NCBI GenBank assembly: GCA_002315875.1
Contig: DCIL01000106.1
Span: 154 to 19,744 of the forward strand
Direction of reading: 5' to 3'
DNA length: 19,591 bases
From: Verrucomicrobia bacterium UBA1727
GTDB lineage: Bacteria > Verrucomicrobiota > Kiritimatiellia > RFP12 > UBA1067
A program made the translations under genes and the position numbers. Positions 14,053-19,591 of this stretch are shown piece after piece. The notes under the pieces were generated by a model, which searched no databases, was not told where the DNA came from, and was given only the letters and a program-made list of their open reading frames with translations. The stretch's first letter is position 1. Each line of letters opens with the position of its first letter.

Positions 14053-15933
14053 TTATTGCCGCGAGGATTTGTCGAAGGCCTGCTTGGCCGAAAGTAGCGC
14101 ACCCATTCCTTCTTTTTCCGTGGGAATCGCGTACCAGGCGCGAACCTCACCCGATATCATGTCGATTTCAAGCCGCGCCTTGGAGAGGTCATCCGGCGCG
14201 TGATTGCGCTTTATGACCGTGGCAAACTTAGGATCGTCCGCGAGCGTCCTACCAAGCGCCAGCAATTCCGGAAGCGTTATCTCCGCTTCCTTCCGCCCCA
14301 CCGCCGCCTGCAGCTCGGAAACTTGAGGCCCGACAGGGAAGCGTGTCTTCTTGGACATAGAAATCATGTCCTTTGAAACCTCCCAACCGTTGAATGTCAT
14401 CCGCATCTTCGCCTCGCCGCGCTTGGAAACGCCGCAGGCAATGCCCTGGACGCTCTTCCCGCCCCCGATACGCGAAGAAAACTTGTTGAGCGCTTCCCAG
14501 ACCGGATCAATTCTGGAAATCGGCGCGACATTGGCGCCAGAGGCAAGCATCCGCTGGCGATCTTTTTCGGCGCGCGCGGCAAATTCCTCGAAGTTCTTGG
14601 GCGTGGGATTACGCCAGAAAAGTTCCGCCACCGCACAGGCCCGCGGCCAGACCTTCCACTGAAGTTCCTTCTCGCTGATCGTCATTTCCGTCCAGGAATT
14701 GCCCTGTCCTCCGAGAACGCGGCCCTTACCTGCCTTAGGAACCTCGAACGAATAAACCTTCTCCATGCTCGTCGGCCATCCCCAGAAATAATTCGGCACT
14801 GGATCGTCCTCGAGTCCCTGCTCGTAATCGAAGTAGAAGTAACCTGCGGGACAAAGTACGCTGTTGGCTCCGATGCTCGCGCCCTGCCAGCTCATGACCG
14901 CGGCAGATTTGGGCAGCGACTTTGCGTCCCTCGCGATTTCGTTCCAGCCAACGATGCGCCGCCCCTTCTTCGCCAGGTAATCCGCAAAGTGCCGCGTTAT
15001 GTATGTCTGGAGCTCATGTACGTCCTTCATCCCCTTGCCCTTCATCAACGCCTGACATTTCGGACACTGCTTCCAATTGCCCATGTTGCACTCGTCGCCG
15101 CCGATGTGAATGAACTCCGAATCGAACATCTCGCAGACCTCGTCCAGCACCTTCTCGAAAAACCGATAGGTCTTGTCGTTGCCGATGCACAGATCGTGAT
15201 CGAAGCGCTTGTACTTCTTGTCTTCGCCAAGCTCGCACCAGAGTTCGGGATACGCACGGACGACTTCATGGGAGTGTCCGGGAATCTCGATTTCAGGAAC
15301 GACGGTGATGTTGAGTTTCCTCGCGTAGTCGCAGACCTCGCGAATCTCCGCCTTGGTGTAGAACATCGGACCGATCTTGTCGCCCGCCTTGTATCCCGGA
15401 TACTCACGATAGAACCTGTAGCTGTTCCAGACATTGTGCCGCGCTCCGATTTCCGTCAGCTTCGGATAGGCATCGATCTGCACTCGCCAGCCGGCCGAGT
15501 CGGTGAGATGCCAGTGAAAGACGTTGAGCTTGTGCTCCGCCATTCGGTCAAGGAAACGCTTCACGATTTCCTTGCCGAAGAAATGGCGACTTTCGTCGAG
15601 ATGGAGTCCGCGCCAACTGTAGGCGGGCTCATCCTCAATCCTCACCGCCGGCACGCTCCATCCGTCCGCCGTCTTCTTCGCCAACTGCTTCAACGTCTGC
15701 TCGGCATAGAACGCACCAGCGTCCGTTGAAGAGCAAATCACGATGCCGTCCTTCGTTACCTCAAGCCGATAGCCCTCGTTCGAAATGGACACTGCCCTTA
15801 TCCTCTTCGTTGCGAGCGCGGCAAAACAACACTCGCCTTCACCAAGTTCGACCTTCTTCGGCGCTGGCACCAGTCCGAGATCCGTCACCGTCGTCACCAA
15901 CAAGGCGCAAAGCGCCATCATCACATTCATCAT
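14053..15933 (-). CDS. Secreted GH20 beta-N-acetylhexosaminidase
   Basis: A 626-residue enzyme releasing terminal beta-GlcNAc or GalNAc by substrate-assisted catalysis. It has a short signal peptide, then the GH20b domain (about 20-100). The TIM barrel opens YSWRGLHLDESRHF, with LNVFHWHLTDSAGWR (136-150) and PEIEIPGHSHEVVRAYPEL (213-231). The catalytic pair is Asp280-Glu281 in FIHIGGDECNMG, and the aromatic pocket is formed by MSWQG and NYFWGWP. The C-terminal 130 residues past the barrel are less conserved. AAAGGA lies five bases before ATG 15933. Placed between trmL and GH172 with gaps of ten and eight bases, it suggests degradation of an amino-sugar-containing host or microbial glycan. Confidence 0.95.
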   Translation of the reverse strand: MMNVMMALCALLVTTVTDLGLVPAPKKVELGEGECCFAALATKRIRAVSISNEGYRLEVTKDGIVICSSTDAGAFYAEQTLKQLAKKTADGWSVPAVRIEDEPAYSWRGLHLDESRHFFGKEIVKRFLDRMAEHKLNVFHWHLTDSAGWRVQIDAYPKLTEIGARHNVWNSYRFYREYPGYKAGDKIGPMFYTKAEIREVCDYARKLNITVVPEIEIPGHSHEVVRAYPELWCELGEDKKYKRFDHDLCIGNDKTYRFFEKVLDEVCEMFDSEFIHIGGDECNMGNWKQCPKCQALMKGKGMKDVHELQTYITRHFADYLAKKGRRIVGWNEIARDAKSLPKSAAVMSWQGASIGANSVLCPAGYFYFDYEQGLEDDPVPNYFWGWPTSMEKVYSFEVPKAGKGRVLGGQGNSWTEMTISEKELQWKVWPRACAVAELFWRNPTPKNFEEFAARAEKDRQRMLASGANVAPISRIDPVWEALNKFSSRIGGGKSVQGIACGVSKRGEAKMRMTFNGWEVSKDMISMSKKTRFPVGPQVSELQAAVGRKEAEITLPELLALGRTLADDPKFATVIKRNHAPDDLSKARLEIDMISGEVRAWYAIPTEKEGMGALLSAKQAFDKSSRQ

Positions 15934-15943
15934 TTAGTTCCTT

Positions 15944-16411
15944 TCAGATTGTCAACTGTCTGTAACACTCGTAGGCGGCTATCGACACCGCATTGGCAAG
16001 ATTGATCGACCGCGCATGCTCGCCCGGCATCGGAATCCTGAAGAGATTCTCGCGGTAACGCTCATAGAAATCCTTTGGAAGTCCCGAACTCTCGCTGCCG
16101 AAGACAAGGCAGTCGCCCTTGCGGAAAGCGCACTCGTAAAGCGACTTCTCTCCGTGCGTCGACAGAAAGAAGAGCCGCGGGGGATTCACCGCACCGAGGA
16201 ATTCCTCCCAGGTGTCATGGATGTGCAAGTCGAGATTCGGCCAGTAATCGAGTCCCGCCCGCGCGACGGACTTGTCATCAAGCTGGAAACCGAGCGGACG
16301 CACCAGATGTAGCGGCACTCCGAGCCCCACGCAGAGCCGCCCGATCGCCCCGGTATTATGGGGAATTTCCGGACGCATCAAAACGATTGAAAAATCGCCG
16401 GACGAATTCAT
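15944..16411 (-). CDS. trmL: tRNA (cytidine/uridine-34) 2'-O-methyltransferase
   Basis: SPOUT-fold methyltransferase that 2'-O-methylates the wobble base of certain leucine tRNAs using S-adenosylmethionine. It has 155 residues, the usual size for TrmL, which lacks the extra RNA-binding domains of other SpoU proteins. The three SPOUT motifs are visible: PHNTGAIGR (17-25), CLVFGSESSGLP (101-112), and PMPGEHARSINLANAVSIA (127-145), the last forming the knot and SAM pocket. The ATG at 16411 overlaps the preceding stop as ATGA and is preferred over the in-frame ATG at 16429, which lies inside that gene. A housekeeping tRNA enzyme within a run of secreted glycan-active genes is unusual but the tight spacing implies co-transcription. 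Confidence 0.93.
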   Translation of the reverse strand: MNSSGDFSIVLMRPEIPHNTGAIGRLCVGLGVPLHLVRPLGFQLDDKSVARAGLDYWPNLDLHIHDTWEEFLGAVNPPRLFFLSTHGEKSLYECAFRKGDCLVFGSESSGLPKDFYERYRENLFRIPMPGEHARSINLANAVSIAAYECYRQLTI

Positions 16412-18408
16412 CGCTTGAAAACGCCGCATTCGTAGGCGATGCGGAGCGCACTGTCCTGATCATTGGACCACGGATCGAAACACTCGCCGAAGCGGGCGGG
16501 ATCCCTCTGAGTGCCGTCCTCGTTCAGATAGGTGACTGACAGCGGCAGGAAATAACAGGAGCTGGCGGTGCCGTCCGCATTAAAGAGACAGAGCAGATTC
16601 CTGAAACAGCGCTCGGAACGCCGCCGATAGGACTCGTCACCTGATAACTGATAGAAATGCCAATAGACACGCGCGCTGCAGGCCGAGAGATAATGCAGCG
16701 TGTCGCCGTAAAGGATATTTCCACCGAACCAGTAACCGTCCCAATGGCGAATGGGCGTGCCGCCTTGAAGGTACGAAGGTTGATCACCGTCAAAGCGAGT
16801 AAGCACGTCCAGGTGCTTCGGCAGCTGCGCCGAGGCGGGCGGATAGTCCCCGAAGCTCAGACACCAGTCGATGAGAATCTCCGCGCCCGGGGCCACGATC
16901 GTTTGCTCGAAATTGACCTCGTGAACGGGATAGTTCATGCCATTGGCGATGATGTTGTCGACATGGCGACGGGCGGACGCCTTCAGCTCCGTTACGTTAC
17001 GTCCCGCTTTCTCCAGCGTCCTGATGATAAAAGAGAATCTGCAACCATTGGAATAGAACCGGTCACCACCATTGGCATAGTGCTTGCGAATCATCCGCTC
17101 CAGACATTCCAAGTACTTCGGATTTCCGCGAAAACGATAAAGCGCATCAACGACGGCCATCATCTGCGGCGCATTATAAAGCCGTTTCTGATTCTGGTTG
17201 CGTCCAATCTCGTTATACGCCACCCCAGTTTCCGCATCAAGGATCTCACGCATGACGAAGTTCTCATAACGATCAACTGCGGCTGCGACCTCGGAATCGG
17301 GATGATCCTTGAGCCAGTCGATGAGGAGAATGCCGATGCCCAACCTCTCGCGGCAGGCATTGTGGTCACTGAAGCGAGAATCGTAGTACATCAGACGTTC
17401 GACGTTGGAATACGGCAGGAACGCACCATAGAGCGGACTCTTCGGATCGTTACACTGCTGGTTGCGTACGATGAAACGGATGCGGTCCTCTACGAGGTTC
17501 GCGAAGGGACGCGACGTATAACCGCGCGCTCGACAAGTGCGACCGTTGGCGAGTTTCAGATCGAAAACACGCGCTTCGCCCGGCTTGCCGGACGGGAAGG
17601 ACAACTTGCGTCCCTCGACCGTAATTTCGAAGTTCTCTCCTGGAAACACCGTCTCATACTTGAAGGCGACCGGCGGCACGAACTTGCCGTGCTCCACGGT
17701 CTTTACGCGCCAGCGGATGCGTTTCGTCTCTCCTGGACGAAGGACGAACGGCGCGGGATGGAGCACAATGTCTCCACGGTCGTTTGAGTGCTGCTTGCGG
17801 ATTCTCCGCACCGAATACCCGTCGAGCTCGCCTTCCTCGAGCGTCAGCAGCACGTCCGTCGGAAAAGCTCCCATCTTTACGGCATGTACCCACGAGACCT
17901 CTCCGCCAGTGAAGATATGCGCATCACAACGACGCACCTGACACTCGTCCGCAAGCACATAGTTGTCATTGAAAGTCGCCATGATGCCGAGATGTCCGCG
18001 GAGGAAATAGTGCGGCGTGGTGCCGGCATTGCGAATGTCGTACGTCTCCACAAGCTCGCCGTTGCTGAGCACGCGCGTCACGTCGGCGCGCAGGTTGTCC
18101 AGCGCATAATGAGCAGTCACGCCGTTGGGCGTCGAGGTCACACCGAGACAATCGAAGAACGGCGGACGAAATGCGCAATCGGTTCCTTTCGCCCAACTTG
18201 GACGCATTGAATGAGCGAGAAGCGTGCCCCAGGTACCGGTGCCTTCGACCCAGTTCATCCCGGCGGGATCACCCACAATCGAAAGCGAGTCGACTCCACC
18301 ATTCCGCTGATTGAACCGCGCCTGAAGCGCCGGGGCGGACCACCCAGCGCCTGCCATGCACACCACCGCGAATCCTGAGACTGCAACCTTGCAGAACGTC
18401 CTCTTCAT
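16408..18408 (-). CDS. Secreted protein of unknown family, possible alpha/alpha-barrel glycan-active enzyme
   Basis: A 666-residue protein with a signal peptide (about 1-25, ending GWSA). I do not recognise the family. Residues 26-310 look beta-rich (many short strands, DRGDIVLHPAPFVLRPGETK), as in the sugar-binding domain of six-hairpin glycosidases. Residues 345-600 are mainly paired helices with aromatic loops (LYNAPQMMAVVDALYRFRGN, HWDGYWFGGNILYGDTLHYL), the pattern of an (alpha/alpha)6 barrel. Possible acid residues include Glu500 in NFEQTIVAPGAE, Asp557 in HWDGYWFGG and Asp647 in DPWSNDQD. Its neighbours (GH20, GH172) support a glycoside hydrolase or lyase role, but no reaction can be assigned. 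AAGGAGG ten bases before the start overlaps the previous gene's stop codon. Confidence 0.75.
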   Translation of the reverse strand: MKRTFCKVAVSGFAVVCMAGAGWSAPALQARFNQRNGGVDSLSIVGDPAGMNWVEGTGTWGTLLAHSMRPSWAKGTDCAFRPPFFDCLGVTSTPNGVTAHYALDNLRADVTRVLSNGELVETYDIRNAGTTPHYFLRGHLGIMATFNDNYVLADECQVRRCDAHIFTGGEVSWVHAVKMGAFPTDVLLTLEEGELDGYSVRRIRKQHSNDRGDIVLHPAPFVLRPGETKRIRWRVKTVEHGKFVPPVAFKYETVFPGENFEITVEGRKLSFPSGKPGEARVFDLKLANGRTCRARGYTSRPFANLVEDRIRFIVRNQQCNDPKSPLYGAFLPYSNVERLMYYDSRFSDHNACRERLGIGILLIDWLKDHPDSEVAAAVDRYENFVMREILDAETGVAYNEIGRNQNQKRLYNAPQMMAVVDALYRFRGNPKYLECLERMIRKHYANGGDRFYSNGCRFSFIIRTLEKAGRNVTELKASARRHVDNIIANGMNYPVHEVNFEQTIVAPGAEILIDWCLSFGDYPPASAQLPKHLDVLTRFDGDQPSYLQGGTPIRHWDGYWFGGNILYGDTLHYLSACSARVYWHFYQLSGDESYRRRSERCFRNLLCLFNADGTASSCYFLPLSVTYLNEDGTQRDPARFGECFDPWSNDQDSALRIAYECGVFKR

Positions 18409-18423
18409 AGCAATAAGTCCTCC

Positions 18424-19329
18424 TTATACAATACGCTCGCCGTACATCGGCACAACCACCTTGCCGCCCTTCGCCTCCACAATCTTGCGTGCCTGGCGCA
18501 CCATCGGCGTCGTAAGCCGTCCTGCGCTGTGAGCAAGTTCCCAAAGATGACCGAAGGCCATTTGCTTCGGGTGTATCCGGTCGTATGCCACCCCGACATC
18601 GAGTCCGCACCCAGGGAACACCACCCAGAGATCGGGATTCCCCCAGATCGTCTTCAGCTTCATCGCGTTTCCGCAATCTCCGGTATGGAACATCTTCCAG
18701 TTGCCGACCTTGATCTCGAAAGTCGTCGTGTAATCAACGAGATAGGGATTGTGATCGGTGAGCGCAGTTCTGATCTCGACATCCTTGATCTTGAACGTCT
18801 TCTCCTGCCGCGTATAGCCGCCGGCTTCCCAGTACATGCCGCCCTTGCGCCAATCCGCCGCGCCGTAATTGTCGATGAAGTTGTTGATCACGGTCTTGCC
18901 CGCGCCGTTCATCTTCTTATAGAACTTCTGAAGGTAATGGTCGCTGTGATTGTGCGTGATGAGCGCGAAATCGAGTTTTGATGCAAAGTCCACGGCGCGG
19001 CGATGGACGAAGTCAATCGAGAACAGTGCCGCCTTCGTCTTGACGATGACGCCCATGTTGTAAACGAGCCAGACCGCCGGCACCTCTCCGACTTTCGTCG
19101 TCTCGATCTCCCGCAGCATCTTCTCATATCCGCTTTCGAGTTTCTCAAGCGCCGCGAGTCCGCGCGTATCGCCATCGGCCAGATAGGCGCGGTACACATC
19201 GGGCTTGACGAGATCGGTCTCACGCTGTCCGATGTCCAGAACATCCTCTGCAGGCGCCGCTGCCAAATCACCAGCCAACGCCGCTCCTGTCGCACATGCA
19301 ATATCCCTGATAAACGCTTTTCTTGTCAT
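18424..19329 (-). CDS. Exported UlaG-like metallo-beta-lactamase-fold protein
   Basis: A 301-residue protein. The N-terminus MTRKAFIRDIACATGAALAG resembles a Tat signal (T-R-K-x-F-I in place of S-R-R-x-F-L) with cleavage near residue 25, so export is likely. The metal-binding set is complete: THNHSDHY gives His126, His128, Asp130 and His131, with His193 (LTDHN), Asp218 (FHTGD) and His261 (FGHLWELAHSAG). The layout resembles UlaG/RomA-type hydrolases, which open lactones or cleave phosphodiesters, normally in the cytosol. A secreted member in a glycan operon could act on a sugar lactone or lipid-linked substrate; that is inference. AAGGA lies eight bases before the start. It begins 11 bases after the MgtC-like gene. 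Confidence 0.82.
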   Translation of the reverse strand: MTRKAFIRDIACATGAALAGDLAAAPAEDVLDIGQRETDLVKPDVYRAYLADGDTRGLAALEKLESGYEKMLREIETTKVGEVPAVWLVYNMGVIVKTKAALFSIDFVHRRAVDFASKLDFALITHNHSDHYLQKFYKKMNGAGKTVINNFIDNYGAADWRKGGMYWEAGGYTRQEKTFKIKDVEIRTALTDHNPYLVDYTTTFEIKVGNWKMFHTGDCGNAMKLKTIWGNPDLWVVFPGCGLDVGVAYDRIHPKQMAFGHLWELAHSAGRLTTPMVRQARKIVEAKGGKVVVPMYGERIV

Positions 19330-19340
19330 TGTCTTGTTCC

Positions 19341-19591
19341 TTATTTCAAATGTTCGCCTTCATGTTTTTCTTCCTTCGCGCCGCGGTGGCGGCGGCGGAT
19401 AAACCAATTCACGACTTCGAGACCGATGAGGGAGAGGACGGTGGAAGCGATGGCGACGGCATAAAGTCCGGAAGCCACGGCCATGCCGATGCCCGCCGAA
19501 ACCCAAACGCCGGCCGCAGTCGTAAGCCCCTGGACGGATTGACGCTGCACCATTATCGCGCCCGCTCCGATGAAGCCGATGCCGCTGACGA
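19341..19591 (-). CDS. MgtC/SapB-family membrane protein, 5' end beyond window
   Basis: The C-terminal 83 codons of a membrane protein; the frame is open to the window edge. The visible part, VSGIGFIGAGAIM followed by VQGLTTAAGVWVSAGIGMAV, is the highly conserved MgtC signature, and a last membrane segment (ASTVLSLIGLEVVNWF) precedes a basic tail RRRHRG. Only the transmembrane domain is present: the protein stops shortly after, so it lacks the C-terminal ACT-like domain of Salmonella MgtC and resembles the short SapB/YhiD type. Roles of this family (Mg limitation, phosphate and acid stress) vary, and none can be fixed here. It is close upstream of the MBL-fold gene and probably co-transcribed. 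Confidence 0.88.
   Translation of the reverse strand, partial: VSGIGFIGAGAIMVQRQSVQGLTTAAGVWVSAGIGMAVASGLYAVAIASTVLSLIGLEVVNWFIRRRHRGAKEEKHEGEHLK

Overview
The window looks like a chromosomal segment of a Gram-negative, moderately GC-rich heterotrophic bacterium. It encodes an outer-membrane-type beta-barrel protein, several secreted glycan-active proteins, a housekeeping sigma factor and ordinary housekeeping genes. Gene style and content would fit an anaerobic, glycan-degrading lineage such as the PVC superphylum (for example Kiritimatiellota), but that placement is an inference made without any database search. All 16 protein genes that I support lie on the minus strand. I see no tRNA, rRNA, CRISPR array, insertion sequence or phage signature.

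Reading in the direction of transcription (high to low coordinates), the first block (19591-12425) is a tightly packed run. It holds the 3' part of an MgtC/SapB-like membrane protein, a probably exported UlaG-like metallo-beta-lactamase-fold protein, a 666-residue secreted protein that I cannot name, TrmL (tRNA wobble 2'-O-methyltransferase), a secreted GH20 beta-hexosaminidase and a secreted GH172 (DUF2961) glycosidase. Gaps are 8-15 bases, with one ATGA overlap. It looks like a glycan-utilisation operon with a tRNA modification gene inside it.

The second block (12465-5186) is a nucleobase-salvage operon: AzgA-type purine permease, adenine phosphoribosyltransferase, a DAACS-family symporter, a UraA-type uracil permease, an outer-membrane barrel, and, past a long RNA hairpin, uracil phosphoribosyltransferase followed by a clear terminator. 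The most interesting feature of the window is here. Three of these proteins (AzgA-like permease, Apt and UraA-like permease), from three unrelated families, each begin with the same kind of extra module of about 80 residues. This TerB-like helical domain carries two D-G-x-[IVC]-[DT]-x-x-E motifs 38-39 residues apart. It is absent from the standard forms of all three families. The shared module suggests co-assembly or common control of nucleobase import and phosphoribosylation.

The third block (5100-1) holds a divergent sigma-70/ECF-like gene behind an unusual AT-rich regulatory region with a sigma-54-like promoter candidate and a palindrome/direct-repeat cluster. RmuC and the primary sigma factor RpoD follow, with the rpoD ribosome-binding site overlapping the rmuC stop codon. 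Last comes the 5' part of guaB (IMP dehydrogenase), whose promoter is interleaved with a perfect 10-bp inverted repeat after rpoD.
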